Assembly (NCBI RefSeq): GCF_047948215.1
Contig: NC_134455.1
Span: 159,632,575-159,696,574 of the forward strand
Source of the DNA: Lycorma delicatula
Lineage: Eukaryota; Arthropoda; Insecta; Hemiptera; Fulgoridae
Direction of reading: 5' to 3'
Length of the DNA stretch: 64,000 nt
Shown piece after piece: positions 14,101 to 29,100 of the stretch; within the stretch, counting starts at the first letter, position 1; every line of letters starts with the position of its first letter. Under the pieces are notes generated by a model. The model saw only the letters and a list, made by a program, of their open reading frames with translations. It searched no databases and was not told where the DNA came from. The translations under genes were made by a program, and so were the position numbers.

Positions 14101-17100
14101 AAAAAAATGAATTTTCTAATTTACTAATGTTGGGATTTGCGAAACAATGCACTATGACTATGCTGCTTGATAATTTTATATCCTAAGATAACATAAAACC
14201 AGTTACAATAACTCAGCACATCAAAAAATGTTACTAGCAATGAATAATTATACATTACTTATTCGTTATGAAACAAACTCTTTTGCTTAGTAGATATTTG
14301 ATTCAGAACACCCATTATTAAACTACCTGAAACTTGTAGAACCTTTATTATTTATCTACTTGAACTTTGATATTTGCATATCAATTTCACAAATCATCTT
14401 ATTAATACATATACTGATATGGAATTGGCCAATCCGAAATTAATTCTGGTTATAATTTTGAACATAATTTATCATTATAACAAGTAACATCTTTAATAGT
14501 TCTTTATTAAATGGTCGACGGATTAGTAATATTGTAATCGAACCATTGAAGTATTTTTGCACAGCGACCTTTAATAATAGTTTCTCATACCTGTATCCAG
14601 AATAAAACATAAACTGCAAACCTCCTGAACAGTTTTCCGAACAAAGTCACTGCACTCAAGCTCACACCGACGAATCCAAACACAAATTGCATCTTTCGAT
14701 GGTCTCCCAGTCTTACCCCACCACTATTCCTGAGAATTACTCAGTCTATGAAAGTGCGTGTTCACACACTAACGTAACACTTTCTGTGGGAATAGTTTGT
14801 TCCCATTGCAGGCATAATGTCATACTATGATAAATTTTATTTTTAGCAGGAATGTGCGATAAGAATTCAATCATAAAAAAAAATAGTTTATTCTTATCTA
14901 ATTATGCCGTGATTATCCACAATCAGTCTTCTCTGAATAAATCCATTTAACCTTGAATTTTTATTTTATTTTTATTTTTTTTTAATTTTTATTTTATTTT
15001 ATTTTATTTTTATTTTAATTGACGTAATACAAAATTTATAAAATAAAAAGTATATAATTCTAACAAAGTAACCAACTTAATTAAGCCCTATAAGCCAATT
15101 TTAGTCAAAATTTATAATGGTTACAAATATTAAAGAAGGCAATTTGTAGTGGAGACATTTTCAACTAAAAAAAAAAAATCATGTTTTTGGAATAAAATTG
15201 TCATTACAATAAAAACTATAAAGAAATTTTATTTACTTTTGAGTATTGCTGGGAGATGTATAGCTAAATTTATTACCCTAAATTGGTATACAAAGTACAC
15301 TTAAAAAAATTAAGTTGAAAATTCAGTGTATTCATCAAAATGCAGTGATAAATAAGTTCTATAATTGGGATTTATTAGAATTTGCATTTCTATTTTTAAT
15401 TTATGTTTTCTATTACTGTTCATAAATAAATTTTCAAGGGCCATTGTCAAACAGTATTCATTAAAAACAGAAAAATTCTCATTTATTAAAAGCTTCACCA
15501 TATAATACAGTGATTTTTTAGTCCTGTTACCCAATTTTAAATATAATTTAAGAAAGGGAAATTTAGGTGGAATAAAAATATGTATTTGTTACTTACAAAA
15601 GAGATTTAATAAAAAGCTATTACATAATTGTTAAAGAATATGCTAAAAATTGCCCACTCCTTGCGGTTATACACGCACGGACTCTTTTCAGCATATTAGC
15701 AGAAACCTTTTTAAGAGTTGCATTGGAAATATTCATGATTAAGTCTGTAATATTGAGTTCATCAATATTGTGATGATTGTTATTGAAGACCTCGGACTTA
15801 ATATAGCCCCACAAAAAGTAGTCAGGAGATGTGAGGTCTGAGGACCTTGGAGGCCATAAGCCCTTGCTTATTATTCGATCATCAAAGAATTCTTGCAGAA
15901 AATCCATGGTCTCTTGAGACATGTGGCATGTAGCCCCATCTTGCTGAAGCCAGCAATACCGTTCTTGAGGTTCCAGGAGGGACACAAATTGGCGTACAAT
16001 ATTGCTGTATACTTCACCATTTACTGTCTGTTCGAAGAATATGGGTCTGACTATACGATGACGAGATATCGCACCCCACACACCAATTTTTTCAGGATGC
16101 AAAGATTTATCTTGTAAAGCGTTAGGATTTTCAACCACCCAAATTCGACAGTTTTGATTGTTCACATAACCATCTAGATGGATCCAAGCTTCATCACTAA
16201 AGAACACTGTGTTTAAAAATTTGATTCCATTATCATTTACAAGAGTCCTAAATCAACGGCAATATTGCAATCGCTTGTTTAAATCTGGAGGCTGAAGCTC
16301 TTGGACTAATCGTACGTGATGCGGATACAATTTCAATTTTTTAGCAGCTTTCTGAACACTCGAATATGACAAACCAACTTGCATGGAAAGTTTTCGTAAA
16401 CTTTTCCGTGGAGAATTGAGCAATCATGTTTTCACATTCTCTAAAACGTCATCTGTCAAGCGAGTTGGTCGACCACTATGTTTTCTGTCGCAAACACTAC
16501 CTGTCTCTCGAAATCAGTTTGCTAGCCTAGAAATTGACATTTTTTCTGGCGGAAGAACACCAACAAATTTAATTTGAAATCTTTTACAATCGCATATGAT
16601 TTCATAACAAAATATTGTTCAATGAAAACTCGTTGTTCTATGTAAAAGACATTCTGTTCGTAACATGACCAGAAACAGCACAAAAGTTTACACAGCTCAA
16701 ACAAATCAACTCACACTGCCCTATCTATACCGGTTGAGTAGCGCTACCAACTTCATGTCACAAAACAAAATTTCCCTTTCTTAGAAAAAAATTACCAGAC
16801 ATTAACAGTTGGGTAACAGGACTAAAAAATCACCCTGTAGTTGTGTAAATCACTAATAACTGAGATATTTAAATATATATACATATCAGCTGGGAATAAA
16901 AAAAAAGACGAAATGCCACACATCAAGAATTATCAATGCAATGCTTTATTAGAAACCAGAAATAAACACGTTTTAGGTTTGATGTAAATTATATTTTTTA
17001 AATTATCAACAGATTAGATAAAAATTTGTAACAAAACATGTAGAGAATTCAATTATGAGAAAATTCTTTAACTTATGTGTGGACAAGAAGATACAGTTGA

Positions 17101-20100
17101 AGACTGTTTAGCAGCCCTGCATCAGGAGGTAGCAAACAGCTTAGAAGGAGAACTAGCAACTAGCATATCACTGTCAAGGTAAACAGTTTTGTTTTTTTTT
17201 TAATTTTTTTTGGTCCAGCGTGAACCATTTATATATTGATGTTTTGTAACATTATCAAGTTCTTTTTAAGTTATTAATTTTTTATTATTTCAGGTAATGG
17301 ATGAAGAAGTCGTTATACTTGCAGAAGCTGTGTGGGATCATGTAGCCATGGAAACAGAAGAATTGGCATTTAGAGCTGGAGATGTTATCGAAGTATTGGA
17401 TACACTTGACAGAGATTGGTGGTGGGGATCTTGTAATAATTGTGTAGGATGGTTCCCTTCCGCATTTGTCAGAGTAATTATCAGTTTATACTTTATTTAC
17501 ACAATGATTAATTCTATGATTATTTGATGTAGATTATCATTATATTTTATAATCTGTGAAAAATTTACCACTAGTAATGCACACTTTGTAGAACTATATA
17601 TGATCAGGATATGAAAACTCAATATTGGTGATCATAATCAGAAAAGATTGGAACGTGTTAAATACTTTAGCTAATAACTGATAAGTTCCTATAGCCTGTG
17701 GATACACTAATAGCTAATAACTGATTAGTTCCTATAGCCTGTGGCTACACTAAAAGTGAAATCACTAAAGTATACTTATTTTTGTTTGGATTTTAATGTT
17801 AACATTATAAACCACAAAGCATTTGTGTATAAAGTTCAGTTCCATGCAACTATTCAAATCAATACAGACTAATTGTAAAGATATTTTTTAAGTCATTTTA
17901 AAACTTTTAACTTATAAATTATAATTATGTGTGGTTATTGATGTTTTTGCAGTTAAGAGTTAGCCAAGAAGATACGGTTGAAGACTGTTTAGCAGCTATG
18001 GCATCAGGAGGTAGCAAACAGCTTAGAAGGAGAACTAGCATATCACTGTTATCAAATGACCAAGTAAGATCTAGAGTTGTCAGAGAGCTCATTAACACAG
18101 AACGTGATTTTGTTAAAGTACTGAGGGATGTAGCTGAGGTAATTATTCTCTATAGTTTATTAAATTTCTTGATTGTGAAAGTTAGTAAATTTTATTATTA
18201 ATATACGAGGTGCGACAATAAAGTAATGAGACTGATGTGAAAAAAAATGTTGCTTACCGTTTTAGTCATGTTTAGTGTTGTCTCCTTCAAAGTAGTTCCA
18301 CTCTGATTGCACACACTTATTCCAGCGCTTCTGCCATTGATGGTAGCATGTCTGGAACTCATCTTCTGTAATATTCTCCAAGACCCTCGTCACAGCTTTT
18401 TGGACATCTTATATTGTTTGAAAATGGTGTCCCTTGACCGCTATTTTGACTCTTGGAAATAGAAATAAGTCGCACGGAGCGATATCTGGTGAATAAGGTG
18501 GCTGTGGTAGTACTGAAATTTGTTTTGAGGTTAAAGAATACTGTACTGACAGCAGTATGGGATGGCGCATTATCGTGATGCAGAATCCAATTATCAGCAA
18601 TGTTGGCACGGACACGAAGAACTCGTTCACGAAGTCTTTCTAAAATTTCTTTGTAGAAATATTGGTTAACTGTTTGTCCAGGAGGCACCCACTCTTTATG
18701 AACAATTCCCTTGGAATCGAAGAAGCACACAAGCATGCATTTCACTTTTGACTTTGACATGCAAGTTTTTTTTGGTCTGGTTGATCCCTTTGACCACCAT
18801 TGCGAACTTTGGCGTTTGGTCTCTTGGATCGTATTGAAAAAACCATCCTTCATCACCAGTGATAACACGGCTCAACAAATCTGGATTGATTTATGTTTAC
18901 TCTACCAGATCGGCTGCCACATTTTTCCGTGTTTCTCGCTGTTGTGTGAGATTTTTGGGGACCATTTTTGCACAAATCTTTCTCATACCAAGATCTTCAG
19001 TTAATATTAGACGAACCGTTTCTCGATTGATGTTGAGTTCTGTGCAATCATTTTCACAGATAATCTTTGATCAGATCGTACGATTTCACGCACCCTGGTC
19101 AAGTTGACATCTGTCCGTGAGGTTGATGGTCGTCCACTGTGGTCTTCAACATTCGTTCCTGCCTTCACTAAAAATTTTATGCCACCGAAAAACTTGAGCT
19201 CTTGACATAACCTCCTCTCCCAAAGCCTTCTGAAGCTTACCATAAGTTGTTGTCGCGTTTTCACCCAATTTAACGCAAAAATAAATGGCATACCGTTGCA
19301 CATTATTTTGCGGTTTCATTTCTGTGACGAGAGACACAAACACGTGTTCACTTATTACAGCACAACTCACGACTGAGCAGTTGCAGCATCAATGTGCCGC
19401 TTGGACTAGAAGTAGCTTATAGACCAAGGTCAAAGATGGTGTGCCTACACCAGCTGCAGGGTTGCCACATCTTGCAAAGAAAAATCAGTCTCATTACTTT
19501 ATTGTCGCACCTCGTATATACCAGGGTGAATCAAATTTAAATGGTAATTTTGCTATTATGCACAGCAAGCAGTTCTGAGCTGGATGGCGGAGTGGGGTGT
19601 TGTTAATGTTTGGTGTGTTTAGAGAGAGGGAACCAGCTTGGTTTGCTCCTCTGCTCTGTTAAGTACTCAGTCCAGCCATGAGTGAGCAAAAGGTTCACGC
19701 CTTGCAGATTATGATTATATGTCATGTTGCATGACATATAATCATAAATTTTTTAACTAATGAAGGCGTTAAACCTGCAAAAATGTTAACTCATTTAAAG
19801 GTACAGTTTGGGGACACTATACTGTCCCAGAACCGAATCTATATGTGAGCCAGACAATTTAAGGATGGGCGAGAAAGTGTGAAAATGAAAGTCATGATTG
19901 ACAACCAAGGTCAAATCTCACAGCTGACAACATCCATGCCATTCGAGAGCTTGTCAAAGGGGATTGCTGGTTCACTGTTGAAGAAATCGCGTCAGAAGTG
20001 GGTATCAGCTATGGGAGTGCTCAATCCATTATCACTGATCATCTTGGCTTTAGAAAAATTAGTGCCCAATGGGTTCCGAGGTTGTTGACTGAAAATCAAA

Positions 20101-23100
20101 AATAGATCAGGATGGAGATCTGTGAGAGACTTCTGAATGAAAGACTTCTTGATTTTCAGCAAGAAGGGGGACAATCTTTTGTGGTGCATCATCATGTAAT
20201 GAGACATGGGTCCATCATTATGCTACAGGGTCAAAAATGAGTAAGGAGTGGCGAAGGAAAGATGAGAGCTGCCCAGTGAAGGCTGAAATCCTCTGTCATT
20301 CAGAAAAGCTCTTGCAATGATTTTTTTGACTCAAGGGGAGTTTTACTCATTGATTTTTTCTAAAATAACGAATGGTGAATGCGGCTTATTATTCCTAGTT
20401 ACTACAGTCAACAAAAGCCGCCTACCAAAACAAAAGGCAGAACACCACCATCAGAGATGTCATCCTTCTCCATGGCAATGCCAGATCATGATTTTGACAA
20501 GGGATAAATTGGAAAAAATGCATTGGGAAACTCCCAACCTCCTACAGTCCAGATTTGTCCCCCAATGACTATTTTTTGTTTGCGCCCTTGAAAGAATCAC
20601 TTTAATGGGTAATGATTCAAAAACAATGAAAACTTTGAGGAGTACATGCGCAATTCGTTGATGACTCGTTCTCAAACTTCTTATGAACAAGGAATATTCA
20701 AGCTTCCAAATCGTTGGCAAAAGTATGTAAATCATGCAGAAGACTATATAGAGAAATGATGAAGGTATGAATTGTATATATTATTAATCAATAAATTTAT
20801 TAAAAAAATCACTATATTTGATTCACCCTCGAAATATCTATATATATATTTATGTTCTGTTAAAATAAACCACCTAATACAGAATTTTGAGATAAGATAT
20901 ATCTTAGCTTAATTTTTCCATGAAAGTACTTTTGCAGGATCCCACATCCTCAGTAATGATTGAAATAAGTCAATTATTGCTTAATAAAAATTCAAAATTG
21001 TATTAAAATTAAGTTAAGATATGGCTTATCTCAGTATTTTGTACTAAGTCGTTTATTTAATTGAATTTAAATATAATCTAACACAGTACAGAGGAATAAT
21101 ATCAATCTTAAAAAGATTAACTTCAGTAAAATAATATATATATATATATATATAAATATATATATATATCTTAGATTAATCAATTATCTATTTTTTCTAA
21201 CTCAAGAAATTTTTAACAGAAAAAAGAATGTGTAATTTCACAAGTTAAGTTTAATTTATATTAAAAAATGCAGCTGTATATTGTACAATCGACTACACTT
21301 CCTAATTGGCATTAAAATTTAAGACAATTAGCATGGACACATTGTTTATTTATTTATGTATTACTGCAGACGATGCACAATTGCAGTTACATAATTTTTT
21401 AGCATGTAAAAAACATGTACATGTTTTTTACCAAGCCTGACTGGGAATCAAATTCAGAAACTTGTAGATGAAAGTTGGAGATGCTGCCTCTCTACCATAG
21501 AAAGGTCAACAGAAATAAGTATACTCATATATTTCTTATTTACTTTCATTCTGTAGTTACTTTTTGTAATTTGTCAAATTTTAATAATAAACTTTCATTA
21601 AAGGAACTGCCAGTTGCATAATGATCATTTTTTATACCATTATATCTGTAAATCTCAAGAGAATTGCAAACTCTGTATCAAACTTTCAGATTTGAGGAAA
21701 ATTTTCTAAATTTTATTTAGAAAACTTAATTTACTACTAAGCATAGGTATGTTGCAGCCTGATTCATGACTCAAAAATATTTTAATACTTTTTACACTAT
21801 AACTAGGTAAGAGTAGTTACTTTTATAGTTTAAAAATGTAACTAAATAAACTTATTAGCAAAATAAGTTTATTTAGTTACATTTTTAAACCTGTCAAGTG
21901 CCAGATCCAGTGTGAGGATATACAATTTAGCATATAATATATAATAAGCATTATAATGTATTATAATATATAATTAAAATATAATTTAGGATATAATAAT
22001 TTGCATACATTGCAAATTATGAATGTAGCAGACCACTGTAACCATTTTATAATCATAATTCGTTAATGTTCCATTATATTTCCATGCATGTATAACATTA
22101 TTCTGTCTATTAAATAACATATTTTCATATTTCATTCACAGATTTCAGTATTCTATTTTTATTCAACCAAAATAATGACATAAATAGCTTTTGGCCTTTA
22201 AAAGTTTTATGTGTGATGTAAGATTCGAAATGGCATTGAATGTCATTAATTGCATTAAAGGCAATAAACTTCTTTTTCTTTTTCCTGTTTTGCCTCCGGT
22301 AACTACCGTTTAGATAATTCTTCAGAGGATGAATGAGGATGATATGTATGAGTGTAAATAAAGTGTAGTCTTGTACATTCTCAGTTCGACCATTCCTGAG
22401 ATGTGTGTTTAATTGAAACCCAACCACCAAAGAACACCGGTATCCACGATCTAGTATTCAAATCCGTGTAAAAATAACTGGCTTTACTAGGACTTGAACG
22501 CTATAACTCTCGACTTCCAAATCAGCTGATTTGGGAAGACGCGTTAACCACTAGACCAACCCGGTGGGTAAGGCAATAAACTTAACTGTAATTAAGTGAT
22601 TAATATATGTATATTTCTGTACGTATAAAGCACTTGTTCTGACTGACTGAATGATTGATTCATCAGCGCCCATCAAAAACTACTGAAGATAAATTGATGA
22701 AAACTTTTATCATCATCATTATGAAATTAATTTTTGTTTTATAATTCATACATTATTGTTTTAAATTTTAAAAAATAAAATTAGAATAAAGAAAGGATGT
22801 AAAAACCCAGATTCCTTTAGAGATACTGGATTATGTATATTAATTCAGTTTACATACATTTTTTGTGTGTTTTAGTTACATACATTATAATTTTACTTGT
22901 TTTTAAGCATAATATTTTCCTTATTTCCAGGGCTATTTGGCTGAATGTAGAAGGAGAACAGACATGTTTAGTGAAGAACAAATAACAACAATATTTGGAA
23001 ATCTTGAACAACTATTGCAGTTCCAAAGTGAATTTCTTGAAGATCTGGAAAAGTGTGTTGAATGGGATGCTCCTCACAAAAGTTGTATTGGTGACACATT

Positions 23101-26100
23101 TTTAAAACATGTAAGTTTAAGCCTTGATAAAGTCTAATTTATTTTCTTTATAACTGCTTTTAACCATTGTGGGGCAAGAAAACAAATATATGTTCCACTG
23201 CAGTTACAAGATCGGAGAACAGAGTGATGTACATCTCATAATATAATTTTCAAATTTATTATTTGCATTGAAAATTTTTATTTAAATATATATGTATATG
23301 TTTAATCTTATTAAAAAGAATACAAGTTATACAGGATGAGCAGCATAAAACCAAGCCCATAATGAAACTGCTACCCAATACTATTTATGAAAGACTCTCT
23401 CACAACTAGCGCAGCTAGTGGATGTATATGTTACTACTGATTGTTGCTGCCATTTGTCAAGTGGTTCCGTGTCGGTGCAGTATATGTTTTGTTGCAGTGC
23501 AGTATTGTGAGTGCAGTTGTTTTTATGTAAAATGCCTTATTCAATCCAGGAGACGATAGGTATAGTTGAGGCCTATATACGTTCTGGGTCACTTGAAGAA
23601 TCACCATTTGGAAATTTTTCATAGAAAAATTAACAAATTCCTGTATCCCAATGAAGAGTAGCATACACAATTTAGTTAAAAATATGGCGTACAACAGGTT
23701 TGGTTTCAAATGCAAAACAAAATAGGCAACCTTCCTTCACTTAGGACTCCACAGGCCATTGCCGATATTGAAAGGAGTCCAGTCCAAAAAATCATTACAC
23801 AGGTTATCCCAACAATCAGGTATTAAATACACATCTTGTCATAAAATTCTTCATGAATTAAAATTGCATTACAACTGTGCAACATCTGAAGGAGACAGAC
23901 AAACTGAAATGACTTGATTATTGCAACTGGCTTCTCGAAAACATTTTTAGTGAACAGATAGACCCGATGTCGTATTTCTTGTCAGACGAGGCATGAATTC
24001 ATTTATCCGGCTATGTTAATTCACAGAACATGAACTGAAAGTGAACATTAAACGACATTAAGTGACAACGTTTTGCGTCAAATGACTCTCAATATGATCA
24101 GTCAAGCACAAAAGTGCATCGATGTCCAGGGTGGTCATTTTGAACATCTTTTGTAATAAGGTAAATAAATGCAACTTTAAAAATTACCTTTTAAGATTTC
24201 GTTATTTAATTTATCCATATCATTCATAAAATTTCATTCCAACTTAAAAACTATTGATTCTACAGCGGTTACATTGTAGATTCAGTTTTATGTTGCTCAC
24301 CTGTAGAATGTGTAAGTTTAATATTGTTACTATGAAGGTGATGTTATGTCAGAATATTTACTAAATTTTCTAAGAGATATATTATGAGAGTAAATAGTGT
24401 TACTTTAAAAATCTATCAGTATAACAATCAGTCAAACGATACAGTTTCTAAACCGATATAGATTTTAAGTCTATCAGTAATTTTCATATACCAAACATAA
24501 AAGAGGACAATATAAAAGCTTGTGATAAAACTCGTTTCACTCAAAAATGTAACATGTCTTATATTTACTACCATTTACACCATTTTTGTATCTTTAGAAT
24601 TTTTTTTTTTTTAAATAGTGAGTAGCACCAAAGCGCTTCAATTTTATAAAGGTGATCTGACACAATATGTTCAATTTCTATTGCTTTTAGTTATTTACAG
24701 CATGTATTATGAAATTATTCCAGAACTTTCATAACCTATTCTACTCATGAAATAATGAAAGAGTTCATATAAACATATGTCATAATATGCTTCAATTGCG
24801 AGTTACGGCTAGTGAAAAATTTCACTCAGATTTCAACTACCCGGTGAAATTAGGCCATACTTAACATTTTAGGATGTTAATTAAGATACAGAATAAGTGA
24901 TTTTTAATTTTTTTTACCTAAAAAATCAAATAAATAAGTCTCAGAATCTTATCTGTAGGAGTTTTTCAATTTATTCGTTTTCATCACAAATAAATTGGGG
25001 TAAAGATAAAATTGGGATAACAAATAAATTGGGGTGAAAAACCTTGATTTTGTGTTTGACGTACAATAATGTTGTTAAGTGGGTTTAAACAAAACTTGTA
25101 GTGAATTTAATTCTGAAAAAATGGTTTATGATAACTTAAATAAAACAAAGAAAAATTATAAAAATTTGAATCATATTTAGAAACACTACATTACTGCAAT
25201 TGTCAGAAAAGTACTTGTGTATGTAAACAAAAACCTGATTCTTTTTTGGTAATGTGGAAAAACTGTAAATACAAAATTTACTGTTGAAAAATTTTAAAAA
25301 CTGAAAATTACACAGCAGTTGTGAAATAAAAATTACTTACATAATAATCTTTTTATTACTGACAGAAATACAATAAATTATTTGAAAAATTATTATTTCA
25401 ATGTTGGCAATAAAATAACAACAGCTGATCAACAATATGCAATATTATATTAGTGTTTAAATAATCTGTAAGGTACATTAAGTATATCTGGTAATTTAAA
25501 CTGTGCTGTCGTTAGTAAATGTGTTTTGTCAATTTTAGTGTGAGCATGATCAGTTTGCCACTGATGTAACACCATACTTGTTTACAACAGAGGAATTCAC
25601 TGATGCAATATTCATTCTGGGTGTGTGTAGTGGTAATACTACAGCTGCTGTGGTAGAATATGAAATACATATTCCAAATCGCAGGATTCTACATCTCAAA
25701 ACAATTTGCATGACTTTTTGCAAGAAACAGAAACAGGCTTACTACTTATTAGTAATACCAACTATCTGGCTACACAATGCTGTTATTGATGAAATTATTA
25801 TTAACGCAGTTCAGCACAGTCCAGCTGTCAGTACATGATGTCTTTCTAAGCAATATCAGAGTTTCACGTTTGATGGTTTGGAGAACAGTTAAACAAAACA
25901 AGTTTTACCCTATCATAAACAGTCTGTTCAACATCTACACCCAGGAGATGGTTTGCTTCATTTGGAGTTTTACAACTAGTGGAATACTAATCGACAACTT
26001 TACATGTATGTTTTGTTTACCGAAAAACAAAACAGGAAAATTTCACTTGAGATGTCAACATCTTATTCATTGAGCATACATGGGCAGAAGTAAATACACA

Positions 26101-29100
26101 TGAAACAATAGAAGGCAATTTTCAACTTCAACCCCGGTGAAATTAGGCCATACTTAACATTTTAGGATGTTAATTTAAGATACAGAATAAGTGATTTCTA
26201 ATTTTTTTACCTAAAAAATCAAATAAAATAGGTCCCAGAATCTTATCTGTAGGAGTTTATCAATTTATTAGTTTCAATTTATACGAATAATTTGAGCATG
26301 TTGTATCAGATATTTGACAAAAATATATAATTATAATGTGCAAATAATGTATATTAAGACATTCACTTTGATACATGACATATGATTTGTTACATACATC
26401 TTGTTACAGTCTTCTTTGATGTACTGAAAGTTTTAGTTTTACTAATCTGCTGTGTAGCAACTGTTTGGTCTTGAAATATGTTATAAACAATTATTTTTAT
26501 GATGGATGTCATGATAAAGCTTTATTTCAGTTAAAAGATTATTTAGTAATTTCATTTTTAACAATAAGAATGGCATTTAAAAATTTTTTTGAATTAGAAT
26601 AGTGAAGAGGCCTGAGGATATGAATTCAGTATAAATAGTCAGGTTACTGTTAGAATTGAGCTCTGCTGGGATTCTTGTACTTAGCTTCTAAATTTAAATT
26701 CACTAGTTATTATAAAAGTTTTTTTTTAATTGGTTCCTCATTTAGCAATATATAATCTTGAAAGTTTACTGAAAAGTAAACATTATAGTGAAGTTCAAGC
26801 AATTAAAATTATTTTGTGAAAAAGATTAGTGAAAATATTTGTTTAAAGAAAGAGTATTTTATAATTTTTTTTTTTTTAATTTTACAAAAAAAGTTATTAG
26901 TGTTTCTCAAAAAATCAGTTATCATTTATTATGACTTAAATATACTAAGTTACATTTTAATTTTAAAAAAAAATTATTCATAACTTTTGTGGGTTTATAG
27001 CAAAAAATTATGTTTTATAACTTTTCAAGTAAATAAAATAACAATCTGTTATCACCTTTACTGATTAACATGACAACCATTACTGGTTAACTTGAGAAAA
27101 CCAATCACATCCCTTTTCATTGCATCATATTTGACAATCCCTAATATTTAACTTAAAATAATAGGCTTTTTCAAGTCTAATATAGATTTGCTTTAAAACT
27201 AATCAATGAAAGTATTTGAAAAGTTTTTGTGTATAATCCAACCAAGAGAAATTTTAGATTTATTACTTCAGTATATTGGTATGTACATTAATTCACATAC
27301 CAGTGAAAAAATTCAACTTTATTTAAGAGAAAATTTTATGGAACTGAGGAGATCCACTCTAGAAGTCAAGTTTAAATTTCATGACATTTGTGCTCATAAA
27401 TAATATAATATAATATGATGAATCAAAGTTGAAGTTGAAGACAGACCTCAGTGGAACCCTTTTTGCCATTTCTATCTATCTTGAATTATTTTGTTGTTAT
27501 TTATCTTTTCTGCTTCTTTTTCCACCTACTCTTCTATTATGGTTTTTTTTTACAAGCTCTTTTCTAAGTATTTGTCCTATAAAATCAGAATTTTATTTCC
27601 TTGTGGCATTTAATTTATTTCTTTTTTCTTTGACTTTATTTTAACATCTCTACAATAGTTTGACCATTTTATTCCTTTCATCTTTCATCATGTCCATGTC
27701 TTAAAATTTAAAAAATATTTATTTTCTTTTTACTTTAAGATCATTTTTCAGAACTAATAAAACTACATTTGCATAAATTTTCCATGTACTAAACTCTGTA
27801 TAAAACACTTTTTCACATCTTTTTCTCAACTGGTATTTATACGTTTATCACTCATTTATGTATGTTGTAGCTGTGTTCAACAATCTCAAAACGTATAAAC
27901 TATAACCACCATTAATTACATATAGCTTTTATAAACCTATGCTGCTTTATCAATTTTATCAGATGCTTTAATATTGTATATAAATGTCAAACATTTTTAT
28001 TAGTGAGAATTTTAAGGTGTGAAATTCTTTATTTTTCTTAAAAATTGTAGATTTTACATTTACATTTACATTTACATAAAGTGAAGCAAGATTCTTAGTA
28101 CACTCTTTAAAACTTGAACATGATTGGTAGAAAAGTAATTTGTCATTAAAATAATGCATTCAGGAAGAACTTAGTTGATATGAATTAAAGATTCCTGTAG
28201 CAAAATGGCTACAAAACAGACTGAGTTCCTATATCATGTTTTACATATTGTACAATTTGATTGTTCATACTGACATAGGTAATTTCCAGAAATCTTTAGT
28301 TTACATTAGTTTTTTTTAATAGAAAACGATAATGCTCAGCAGTTGTGTACAACTCCCATAGAATTATTAATTTTTTTTAATAAGATATTAATTAATGATT
28401 TGGTTTATAAATACGTTAACCTTCAGAAATTAGAACTCCTTTATTTAAGCTCTTGTGTAAAATCAATTCCTGGTTTTTTATTAACCTTTTGGCTTTAAAG
28501 TTTTAATTTATTCACCATAATTTTGGTACTGTTTATATTTATGTATTCTGATATTTTATTTCTTTATTTTTTTTACAGCAAGCAGGATTTAGAATGTACT
28601 CAGAATATTGCAATAGTCATCCTCTAGCAATAGCTACTTTACAGGAGCTGTATCAACATAATAGCTACAACAAATTCTTTGAAGCATGTAGACTGATGAG
28701 AGGCTTAATTGAAATACCTTTGGATGGTTATCTATTAACTCCAGTACAACGGATATGTAAATATCCTCTACAGTTAGCTGAATTGTTGAAATATACTAAG
28801 GTATTTACTATATTTAATTTCATGGTAAAGCTTTTAGTAGTTTTTACTTTTACCAAAATTCTAAATACTTTTCTATAAATATTTTTGTATTTTTTTCTAT
28901 GTAACCACAATTATGTAATGCAGTTATTTTGTAGTTATGTAATGAACATTAATTCAGTTTCATTTTTAAAAAAAAAGTCCCCCATATTTTACAGATTTTA
29001 TTTTATGTAATTGACAAAGTACTGTGAAAATAGAAAAATAAAACGGTTTGATTTACAAGATATTATAAAATGTTATGTCAAAAAAGATGATTAGTTTTTC

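Noticed and set aside
17297..17473. Alternative translation start at the Met at the beginning of the SH3 exon
   Set aside because: Exon 2 joins in frame and no promoter-like sequence was seen. It is kept only as a remark in the exon entry.
22490..22569. Functional tRNA gene
   Set aside because: A and B boxes are present, but the sequence continues into a SINE body with target duplications, and no proper acceptor stem or cloverleaf forms.
25777..26073. Independent ORF overlapping the DUF4817-type remnant
   Set aside because: Its readable blocks continue the same transposase after a frameshift.
27206..27403. Small + strand ORF in intron 5
   Set aside because: No motif, no repeat partner, and the length is expected by chance in this composition.
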